From: Candidatus Omnitrophota bacterium
GTDB taxonomy: Bacteria; Hinthialibacterota; Hinthialibacteria; Hinthialibacterales; Hinthialibacteraceae
Length of the DNA: 64,000 bases
NCBI GenBank assembly: GCA_013177805.1
Contig: JABLXU010000022.1
Span: forward strand, 79,595-143,594
Reading direction: 5' to 3'
Part shown: positions 55,043 to 64,000 of the stretch, one piece after another
Numbering within the stretch: position 1 is the stretch's first letter
How the letters are laid out: the number at the start of each line of letters is the position of its first letter
Notes under the pieces: model-generated
Database searches by the model: none
Seen by the model: only the letters and a program-made list of their open reading frames with translations
What the model was told of the DNA's origin: nothing
Program-made: the position numbers and the translations under genes

Positions 55043-56086
55043 ATGATGATCCAAGGTCTTTGCCTCTATAGTCTGTTTTCCCTGCAGGTCACCCTGCTGG
55101 CGGCCGCGCCCGCGCCCCCGGACGCAACCGGCACGATTCCCGCCGCGTTGTACCCCAGCGTGGAAACCCGCGTGGACCGCAGCGAAATCCTCATCGGGGA
55201 TGTCTTCCATCTCACTGTCACGGTCACTCACGATCCCACGGTGACCATCCTGGAACGGGAAACGGCCCTCCAACTGGGGCAGTTCGAGATCAAAGACATC
55301 AATCCCGGTTTCGAAGAAAAACTGGACGATGGGCGGCTCCGCCGGACCATCGATTACCAACTGTCCACTTTCTTCACCGGCGAGTTCGTCATCCCCCCGT
55401 TTTCCATCCATTTCCGGACCGCGGACGGCCAAGAGGGCACGATCCAGACCAGCCCCATGAAAATCATAGTGCGCAGCCTGACACCGGAGGAATCGGAAAA
55501 CCTCGACATCCGGGACATCAAGGATCCCGTCGTCTTGGAAGGCCCTTCCCGCGCCTGGATCCTTTGGACCATCGCGGGGGCGCTCCTGCTCCTCGCCGCC
55601 GCGGCGTATTTCCTCTGGTGGTACTACAAGAATAAGGAAATCCCGGCGCCCGCTGTCCCGCCGCTGCCCCCGCATATCGAAGCCCTCCAAGCCTTGCGGG
55701 AATTGCGCGGACGGCGTGATTGGATCGAGGGCCGGCAATACAAGGAGTTTTCCACCCGGTTGAGCGAAATCCTCCGCGTCTATATCAGCCGGCGGTGGGG
55801 AATTCCCGCCCTGGAAGACACCTCGGATGAAACCTTGCGGGATCTGGCCAAGGTCAATTTGCCGGAAGGGATTTTCGAATCCTTTCAAAATTTCTTTATG
55901 GATTGTGACTTGATGAAATTCGCCAAACATGAACTGCCCGCCGAGGACTTGGAGCGCTTGATCGGCGTGGCGGAATATATTGTGGAAAACACGCACGAGG
56001 AATTGATCTTTCTGCCGGAAAGGACCGGCATGGCAGAACCGGAACCGGCCGGCGTGTCCTCCGGCGCGGGAGGGGGGGACACCTGA
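55043..56086 (+). CDS. BatD-like membrane protein (DUF4381-type tail)
   Basis: 347 aa. Signal peptide, then a beta-sandwich (PSVETRVDRSEILIGDVFHL; FFTGEFVIPPFSIHF), one transmembrane helix (ILWTIAGALLLLAAAAYFLWW) and a helical cytoplasmic domain (EFSTRLSEILRVYISRRW; SFQNFFMDCDLMKFAK) like that in DUF4381/BatD proteins. One-base overlap (TGATG) couples it to batA. Confidence 0.85.
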   Translation: MMIQGLCLYSLFSLQVTLLAAAPAPPDATGTIPAALYPSVETRVDRSEILIGDVFHLTVTVTHDPTVTILERETALQLGQFEIKDINPGFEEKLDDGRLRRTIDYQLSTFFTGEFVIPPFSIHFRTADGQEGTIQTSPMKIIVRSLTPEESENLDIRDIKDPVVLEGPSRAWILWTIAGALLLLAAAAYFLWWYYKNKEIPAPAVPPLPPHIEALQALRELRGRRDWIEGRQYKEFSTRLSEILRVYISRRWGIPALEDTSDETLRDLAKVNLPEGIFESFQNFFMDCDLMKFAKHELPAEDLERLIGVAEYIVENTHEELIFLPERTGMAEPEPAGVSSGAGGGDT

Positions 56087-57105
56087 TGCGATTCGCCTAT
56101 CAAGGTTTCCTGGTGCTTCTGTTGCTGATTCCCTTCCTGGCGTGGCGCTACACCCGCCGGCAGGGAGCCGCGCCACTCTTCTATTCGGACATCAGCCGCA
56201 TCAAGAAGGTGTTCGCCGTCACCGGCAACCGCCCGCCGTTTTCACACCGGTTCCGGCACGTGCTCTTCGCCGTACGCTTGGTCGTGTTGAGTTTGTTCAT
56301 CCTGGCGCTGGCCCGGCCTCAGGCCGAGCTGATCACCAGCGAGGTGTTCACCGAGGGAGTGGACATCATGCTGACCCTGGATGTTTCCAACAGCATGATT
56401 CTCATCGACCTGGACGTGCAGAAGAAACGCACCCGGCTGGATGTGACCAAGGAAGTCGTCCAAGCCTTCATCGAGGGCCGGCGGTATGACCGCATCGGCA
56501 TGCTGGTGTTCGCCACCGACGCGTTTCTCCAATGCCCCCTCACCGTGGATTACGGGATTGTCAAGAACTTCCTCGGCGAAGTGCGGATCGATATGATCCC
56601 CGGCAACAGCACGGCCATCGGCAACGCCATCGCCGCCTCGCTCAACCATCTCCGGCATACCGAATCCAAATCGAAGGTCATTATCCTCGTCACCGACGGG
56701 GCCAACAACGCCGGGCAGATCGATCCCCTCACCGCGGCGGAGATGGCCAAGGCCCTGGACGTGAAAATTCACAGCATCGGGGTAGGCGGCCGCGGCACCC
56801 CCTATATTCTTCAGGAACATCCCTTGTTTGGCCCCATCATGAAGCCTGTGCCGGAGGCGGAACGGATCGATGAAAACTCGCTCCGCCGTATCGCCGAAAC
56901 CACCGGCGGGAAATACTTCCGCGCCACGGACACCGAAAGTTTCAAGGAAATCTTCGCGGCCATCGACGAATTGGAAAAATCCCAAATCCGTTCAGAGGGG
57001 AACCGCCGCTTCCGCGAACTGTTCCCCTATTTCCTCAATCCCGCCTTGGGATTGTTGCTCATTGAAATGGTATTGTCGAACACGCGGTTCCGGAAATTGC
57101 CATGA
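56086..57105 (+). CDS. batA: BatA, VWA-domain membrane protein
   Basis: 339 aa. Two N-terminal hydrophobic helices (FLVLLLLIPFLAW; VRLVVLSLFILALARP), then a VWA domain with MIDAS residues in TLDVSNSM, and LVTDGANNAGQIDPL, and a final helix. BatA with BatB is linked to oxidative or envelope stress tolerance in Bacteroides and spirochaetes. Overlaps batB by ATGA. Confidence 0.92.
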   Translation: MRFAYQGFLVLLLLIPFLAWRYTRRQGAAPLFYSDISRIKKVFAVTGNRPPFSHRFRHVLFAVRLVVLSLFILALARPQAELITSEVFTEGVDIMLTLDVSNSMILIDLDVQKKRTRLDVTKEVVQAFIEGRRYDRIGMLVFATDAFLQCPLTVDYGIVKNFLGEVRIDMIPGNSTAIGNAIAASLNHLRHTESKSKVIILVTDGANNAGQIDPLTAAEMAKALDVKIHSIGVGGRGTPYILQEHPLFGPIMKPVPEAERIDENSLRRIAETTGGKYFRATDTESFKEIFAAIDELEKSQIRSEGNRRFRELFPYFLNPALGLLLIEMVLSNTRFRKLP

Positions 57106-58187
57106 TGTTTGGAGACCATGTTTATCTCAATATGCTGTGGCTGCTGTTTCCACTGGGCCTGTTTCTCCGTTGGGCCTGGAAACAACGCGTCCAGGCCTTG
57201 CATCGGTTCGGCAACCCCGAGTTGGTGGAGCGGCTGGTGGAAGGCGTCAGCCGCCCCAAGCAAAAAGCGAAACTCGTCCTCCTCTTTTTCGTCTTCGCGT
57301 TTTCCTTAATCGCCCTCTCCCGCCCCTTGTGGGGGCAGCGCGAACAGATCTTGGTCTCCCGCGGCCACGATATTCTCGTGGCCCTGGACGTGTCCCGCAG
57401 CATGCTGGCCGAAGACATGAAACCCAACCGGCTGGCCAAGGCTAAGTTCGAACTGAATGAACTCATCAGCCGGCTGCAAGGCAACCGCATCGGCCTGGTG
57501 ATCTTCGCAGGCGATGCTTTTGTCCAATGCCCGCTCACGCTGGACTATTCCGCCGCCAAAATCCTGCTGAGCGAAGTCGATGTCGGTTCCGTCCCCGTTC
57601 CCGGCACCGCCATTTCCCGCGCCATCCGCAAGTGCCTGGAATCGTTTCCCCCCGGCGAACGGGAATCGCGGGTTATAATTCTGATTACGGACGGGGAGGA
57701 TACGGTGGAGGATCCCAAGGCGGCCGCGGAGCAGGCGGCCAAAGAAGGGGTGATGATCTACGCGATCGGCATCGGCAATCCCCTGGGCGTGCCCATCCCC
57801 TTGCGGGGCGAGGACGGCGGGCTGCAAGAATACCTGAAAGACAAATCCGGCAATGTGGTGACCAGCAAACTGGACGAGGACACCTTGCGCGCCCTTTGCC
57901 TGACGACCGGCGGCGCGTATTACCCCGCGCGGGCCGACACGCTGGAACTCCAGTCCATTCACGATCACATGGAAGAACGGCGAAGACAACGGCTCCTGCA
58001 AACCCGTTTCATTTCTCAATACGAAGAACGGTTTCAATTTTTTCTTTTCCCGGCCCTGGTGCTCCTGGTGGCGGAAATGCTCATGACCGACCGCAAACGC
58101 GCCGTCCGGCGCACTGTGGGGGGATTCACCCACGCGGAAAATCATGCACCCCGGCCGGCGTTGCGGGAAAAGGAGGCGCAATCATGA
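57102..58187 (+). CDS. batB: BatB, VWA-domain membrane protein
   Basis: 361 aa. Two N-terminal helices (LNMLWLLFPLGLFLRW; KLVLLFFVFAFSLIAL), VWA core with MIDAS in ALDVSRSM, and VIILITDGEDTVEDP, then a C-terminal helix. It closely follows the layout of BatA, as usual for this pair. Its stop overlaps the batC start (ATGA) with AAAGGAGG before it. Confidence 0.92.
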   Translation: MMFGDHVYLNMLWLLFPLGLFLRWAWKQRVQALHRFGNPELVERLVEGVSRPKQKAKLVLLFFVFAFSLIALSRPLWGQREQILVSRGHDILVALDVSRSMLAEDMKPNRLAKAKFELNELISRLQGNRIGLVIFAGDAFVQCPLTLDYSAAKILLSEVDVGSVPVPGTAISRAIRKCLESFPPGERESRVIILITDGEDTVEDPKAAAEQAAKEGVMIYAIGIGNPLGVPIPLRGEDGGLQEYLKDKSGNVVTSKLDEDTLRALCLTTGGAYYPARADTLELQSIHDHMEERRRQRLLQTRFISQYEERFQFFLFPALVLLVAEMLMTDRKRAVRRTVGGFTHAENHAPRPALREKEAQS

Positions 58188-59005
58188 CAAACCGGCTTTC
58201 TTGGATGATGCTTGGGGGGCTGGCTCTGGTCCAGGTGGGGTGGATCAATCCATTGCGGGAGCGCGTGGAAGCGGCCAACCGGATTTACGAGGAAGGCAAA
58301 TACGAGGAGGCCATTCAGCAGTATACGGATATCGCGGCCGCCTATGCCCCCGAATCGCCCGAATTGCACTTCAACATCGGCAACGCCTGGTACCGCGCGG
58401 GGGATTACGAAAAAGCGATCGCGGAATACCAAAAAGTGACGGGCGCGCCCGATGCCCGCTTGGAAGCCATGGCCCAGTATGGAATCGGCAACGCCTATTA
58501 CCGGCTGGAAGATTACGCCAAGGCCATCGAATCGTACATCCAATCCCTGCGCCTTAATCCGGACGACGAGGATGCCAAGTACAATCTCGAATTGGCCCGG
58601 CGCAAACTGAAAGAACAAATCGACCAAAACAAAAACCAACAGCAACAGGATCAGCAACCGGATCAACAAAACCAGGATCAACCACAGGATCAGCCCGGTC
58701 AGGATCAAAACCAGCAAGATCAGCCACAACAAGATCAAGAGCAAGATCAATCCAACTCCAACGAGGATCAGCCACAACCCCAAGATCAACCGGAACAACC
58801 TCAAGATCAACCACCACCCAATCCGGATCTGGAAAATCCGGAAGAATCCGCCGGTCAACAAACACAGGAATCCCGGCAGGAAATGACCCGGGACCAAGCC
58901 CTCCAACTGCTGCAAAACCTGGAAGAGGACGAAAAGGAAAAACGCAAGGAACTGAAACGGCGGCCACCGGTCAATCCCAACCTTAAAGTGGACAAGGATT
59001 GGTAA
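58184..59005 (+). CDS. BatC-like TPR protein with Gln/Asp/Pro-rich tail
   Basis: 273 aa from ATG 58184, overlapping batB by 4 bases. A signal or anchor segment, then three TPRs (IYEEGKYEEAIQQYTDIAAA; GNAWYRAGDYEKAIAEYQKV; GNAYYRLEDYAKAIESYIQS; about 20-145). Residues 150-225 are almost only Q, D, P, N and E, written with repeated CAA/CAG-GAT-CAA units. The C-terminus ends with the BatC-type DQALQLLQNLEEDEKEKRKE segment. TPRs likely bind Bat partners; the acidic tail may be a spacer. Confidence 0.88.
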   Translation: MTNRLSWMMLGGLALVQVGWINPLRERVEAANRIYEEGKYEEAIQQYTDIAAAYAPESPELHFNIGNAWYRAGDYEKAIAEYQKVTGAPDARLEAMAQYGIGNAYYRLEDYAKAIESYIQSLRLNPDDEDAKYNLELARRKLKEQIDQNKNQQQQDQQPDQQNQDQPQDQPGQDQNQQDQPQQDQEQDQSNSNEDQPQPQDQPEQPQDQPPPNPDLENPEESAGQQTQESRQEMTRDQALQLLQNLEEDEKEKRKELKRRPPVNPNLKVDKDW

Positions 59006-59039
59006 GCCCGGAAACCAAAACCCCAGCGGGAGAGGATCG

Positions 59040-60905
59040 ATGGAAGCGTTTGTGGGGATTCATGGGAAGCGGATGATTTGGAGTCTAGTGGTTCTCGCCG
59101 CCGGAATGGGACTGACGCTTTCCACCTACGCGAAAGGTTCGGTCACCGTCCGGCTGGATAAAAACGTGCTGCGGACCGGAGAACAAACCCGCCTCGTGGT
59201 CTCTATCACCACGGACGGCGAACAAGTCCAAGGACCCCCCGCCATTCCGGCCGTCGAGGGATTGAACATCGTCGCCCTCAACAATTCGTTCAGCCAACAA
59301 TTCAGCAGCATCAACGGCCAAACCCAAATCACCCTCCGCTACGATTATTTCTATGATGTCTATGCCATGAAGGAGGGGAAATATACCATCCAGGGAGTCC
59401 GCGCCGCGTTGACCTCCGGTGAGTTGACCGGCAATCCAGTGGAAGTCACCGTCTTCCCCGGCGCCGAACCGGCCCCCACCCGCTCCCCTTCGCTGGCCAC
59501 TCCGCAAAAAGAGAATTGGCATGATGTCTATATCCTGGCAGACATCAGCAAGAAAGAGGCCTATGTTGGCGAGGAACTGATCCTCTCCTATGACCTCGTC
59601 TTCCATCAAAACTTCCGGCAATGGTTCGAACGGACCATGTTTCTCCGCCGGGACTACGCGGTCATGAACGAGCAGAGCGGCGCGTTAAAGGATTTTCTGT
59701 CCGAAACGGTCAACCTGAAATTCGAAGGGGATATGACTCCCGTCCGCCTCTCCGGCCGCAAAGAATTGTTCTTCCAGAAACCCCTTGTGCGGTACATCCT
59801 CTTTCCTCTCAAGGCAGGTGAGTATTCCTGCGCGCCGTTCGATACCATCGAGGTCATGATTCCCGCCTACCGGGGCTTCTCCGCCAACCTGACCCCCGTG
59901 CCGATCACGCCCGAACCGGTCCCCCTCCGGATCAAACCGCTGCCGGAAGAAGGCAAGCCGGACATTTTTAATGGGGCGGTAGGCCGCTTTCAAATGAAGG
60001 TCTCGGCTGATCCCGTCGAAATCATCGAAGGGAACACCATCACCTTGTCGATCAGCCTCGAAGGTTTCGGCAATATCAAAAACGCTCCTTCACCGGTGTT
60101 GCCCGGCTTGTCCCAATTCGACCAGTTCGACCCCACCCGCAAGGAAGACGTGCAGGTTACCCCCGAAGGAGTCCGGGGCCGGATCGACTATTCCTACGTG
60201 CTGATCCCCCATGACGTTAACGCCACCGAAATCGGTCCGGTCCGCTATGCGTACTTTGATCCGGAAGAGGAAAAATACAAAATCCTCGAGTCGCAGCCGA
60301 TCTCCCTGACGATCCATCCCTCGCCGCGCTCCGGTTCGCGGGTGGGACTTCCTCTGGGGCAAAACCGGCGGGTGATCACCCGCGCGGGCGATGATTTCCG
60401 GTTCATCGTCACCGCCCCCGCCGCCATTTCGACCGTGACGCTGCCCCTCTACCATTCGCGGAAATTCCGGTTGCTGTTCCTGATGCCGGCCGTACTGCTG
60501 GCGGCCGGCCTGGTCATCAAAAAACGCAACGAATTCCTGGCCGTCAATCCCGCCATCGCCAACCGGAAAAAAGCGCCCCGTCTCGCGCGGCGGTTCCTGA
60601 AAGACGCGCGGCAGGCGTTGGAGCATAAAAACGCCGCCCAGGTTTATGCCTGCCTGGGCAAGGCCATCACCGATTTCATCGCCTACCGCTGGAACGTGGC
60701 CTGTGCCGGCCGGACAGGTCCCGAGTTACGGGCCACCCTGCAGGATCTGGGAATGGATGCGGAGTGCGTGGATTCGGTGCTGCAAATCCTAAGCGGGTTC
60801 GACAGCGCCCGTTTTTCCGGCGCGGGCCAGACCGAGGAACAAATGCGGGCGGATTATGCCAAGACGGAACAACTCCTCGGTACATTGATGAAACAAAAAC
60901 GCTGA
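59040..60905 (+). CDS. batD: BatD, oxygen tolerance protein
   Basis: 621 aa. Signal peptide (WSLVVLAAGMGLTLSTYA), then repeated beta-sandwich domains typical of BatD (V-R-L-D-K-N-V-L-R-T-G-E-Q; YTIQGVRAALTSGEL; AYVGEELILSYDL), one transmembrane helix (FRLLFLMPAVLLAAGLVI) and a helical cytoplasmic tail (AQVYACLGKAITDFIAYRW). Full length. GGAGAGG precedes the ATG. It likely forms the envelope part of the BatA/B/MoxR complex. Confidence 0.92.
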   Translation: MEAFVGIHGKRMIWSLVVLAAGMGLTLSTYAKGSVTVRLDKNVLRTGEQTRLVVSITTDGEQVQGPPAIPAVEGLNIVALNNSFSQQFSSINGQTQITLRYDYFYDVYAMKEGKYTIQGVRAALTSGELTGNPVEVTVFPGAEPAPTRSPSLATPQKENWHDVYILADISKKEAYVGEELILSYDLVFHQNFRQWFERTMFLRRDYAVMNEQSGALKDFLSETVNLKFEGDMTPVRLSGRKELFFQKPLVRYILFPLKAGEYSCAPFDTIEVMIPAYRGFSANLTPVPITPEPVPLRIKPLPEEGKPDIFNGAVGRFQMKVSADPVEIIEGNTITLSISLEGFGNIKNAPSPVLPGLSQFDQFDPTRKEDVQVTPEGVRGRIDYSYVLIPHDVNATEIGPVRYAYFDPEEEKYKILESQPISLTIHPSPRSGSRVGLPLGQNRRVITRAGDDFRFIVTAPAAISTVTLPLYHSRKFRLLFLMPAVLLAAGLVIKKRNEFLAVNPAIANRKKAPRLARRFLKDARQALEHKNAAQVYACLGKAITDFIAYRWNVACAGRTGPELRATLQDLGMDAECVDSVLQILSGFDSARFSGAGQTEEQMRADYAKTEQLLGTLMKQKR

Positions 60906-60924
60906 TTGCCAAGGAGGCCGGGCA

Positions 60925-61755
60925 TTGCATTCAATCTGGTTACTAGCACCTGGGCTGAGCGTCTGGTTGGGGATCACCCTGATGGGTTTCTTGTCCGCCG
61001 CGGCGGGCGCGGACAGGGAGACGCTTTCTCCGCGCTACCCCGCCGGCTTAGACCGCCAAGGCATCCTCGAACAGGCCAGCGAGTTTTACCGCCAAGGCCG
61101 GCTGGAAGAAGCGCTCGAGGGCTTTGAATACCTCGCGGACCTGGGCATCAAGAACGGGTACCTGTATTACAATCTGGGCAACACCTGCTTCCGGCTGGGC
61201 CGGCTGGGCGAGGCCATCCTGTGGTATGAACGCGCCACCCGCTATCTGCCCCGGTTCAGGGATCTGCAAGTCAATTTTGCGTTCGCCCGGAACGCCCTCG
61301 CCGATGAGGAATTTCAAAAACCGGCCTATGGGGGAACCCTCGGCTTACTGCTCGCCTTGCATGGATTTTTCAACCTGCGCGAGGGCCTGATGCTTACCAC
61401 GGGATTGTTCTGGCTCCTGGCCGCCCTGGTGGGTCTCCGCTGGTTCCTGCCCAACGGCGCGGCGGCCGCTTGGCTGCGAATCCCTTGTTGGATTCTGATC
61501 ATTGCGTTTATACTTTCCTGTTTTTCCTCGGCATTTAAAATATATCAACACGAGTGCCTCGTCGAAGCGATCGTGATGAGCCCGGCGGTTGAAGTGAAAA
61601 CCGGTCCGGGTAACGATTTTTCGACATCGTTTTCCTTGCACGAAGGTACCAAGGTCTCCCTGGTTCAAGATCAAGGGGACTGGGTCCGGATCACGTTGCC
61701 CGGCAACACCCTGTTCACCGGCTGGCTGCCGAAATCCACGATCCAGGCGATTTAG
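60925..61755 (+). CDS. BatE-like TPR and SH3 domain membrane protein
   Basis: 276 aa. TTG start chosen because AAGGAGG lies 7 nt upstream. Signal peptide, two TPRs (about 50-120, EQASEFYRQGRLEEALEGFE), two transmembrane helices (GLLLALHGFFNL; CWILIIAFILSCFSS) and a C-terminal bacterial SH3 domain (VEVKTGPGNDFSTSFSLHEG, WVRITLPG). This layout is that of BatE. It closes the operon 96 bases before groEL. Confidence 0.88.
   Translation: MHSIWLLAPGLSVWLGITLMGFLSAAAGADRETLSPRYPAGLDRQGILEQASEFYRQGRLEEALEGFEYLADLGIKNGYLYYNLGNTCFRLGRLGEAILWYERATRYLPRFRDLQVNFAFARNALADEEFQKPAYGGTLGLLLALHGFFNLREGLMLTTGLFWLLAALVGLRWFLPNGAAAAWLRIPCWILIIAFILSCFSSAFKIYQHECLVEAIVMSPAVEVKTGPGNDFSTSFSLHEGTKVSLVQDQGDWVRITLPGNTLFTGWLPKSTIQAI

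Positions 61756-64000
<2,245 letters not shown>

Noticed and set aside
54758..56176. Minus-strand frame of 472 codons
   Set aside because: Shadow of the PpiC and BatD-like genes on the plus strand, which overlap and couple in a typical operon way.

Overview
The window (about 55-60% G+C by eye) comes from a Gram-negative-type bacterium of one of the deep-branching, polysaccharide-degrading lineages. Near-identical type IV/II prepilin leaders, an arylsulfatase, a GH78 rhamnosidase, a CehA/McbA metallohydrolase, a GxGYxYP-type surface protein, an exosortase-associated glycosyltransferase and a Bat aerotolerance operon are the sort of mix seen in Sumerlaeota, Hydrogenedentota, Planctomycetota or Lentisphaerota. 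The exact phylum is inference; no rRNA is present. I see no phage, insertion sequence, transposase or CRISPR array.

Layout. 1-10.8 kb: a partial secreted protein, an exosortase-associated glycosyltransferase overlapping tail to tail with a short RecD2-like helicase, a fumarylacetoacetase-family enzyme, a TIGR01777 epimerase, then a GH5-like protein that seems to lack its catalytic glutamates, an NAD-sugar epimerase and galactokinase. 11-24 kb: GH78 rhamnosidase, a secreted protein ending in W-S-L-Y, an isolated structured RNA with its own promoter and terminator (16.6-16.85 kb), an EF-hand secreted protein coupled to a CehA/McbA hydrolase, HDOD and HD proteins, and an arylsulfatase. 23.9-29.2 kb (minus strand): two GT-C type membrane glycosyltransferases flanking murA, whose catalytic Cys position holds Asp. 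29.3-32.7 kb: a Lys/Ala/Thr histone-like gene whose promoter spacer holds a perfect palindrome, a MerR regulator, a Memo-family protein, tRNA-Pro(CGG), and a prepilin gene cut by one in-frame TAA. 33-43.6 kb: GxGYxYP-like protein, accBC, a second prepilin, a second secreted W-S-L-F protein, a GlcD-type oxidase and a repeat-helical protein.

43.7-64 kb: an unknown anchored protein, a stand-alone IMP cyclohydrolase domain, grpE-dnaK, an FmdB zinc ribbon, then a long tightly packed Bat operon (BatD-like, MoxR, a GT2 glycosyltransferase, DUF58, PpiC foldase, BatD-like, BatA, BatB, BatC, BatD, BatE), closed by groEL with a His-rich tail and the start of another membrane protein. Chaperones surround the Bat genes, which fits an envelope or protein-quality stress theme.

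Most interesting points: the orphan structured RNA; the TAA-interrupted prepilin; the shared W-S-L-[FY] carboxyl terminus on two secreted proteins; the palindrome in the promoter of the histone-like gene next to a MerR gene; the likely pseudo-glycosidase; the Asp-type MurA; and a dispersed intergenic repeat.
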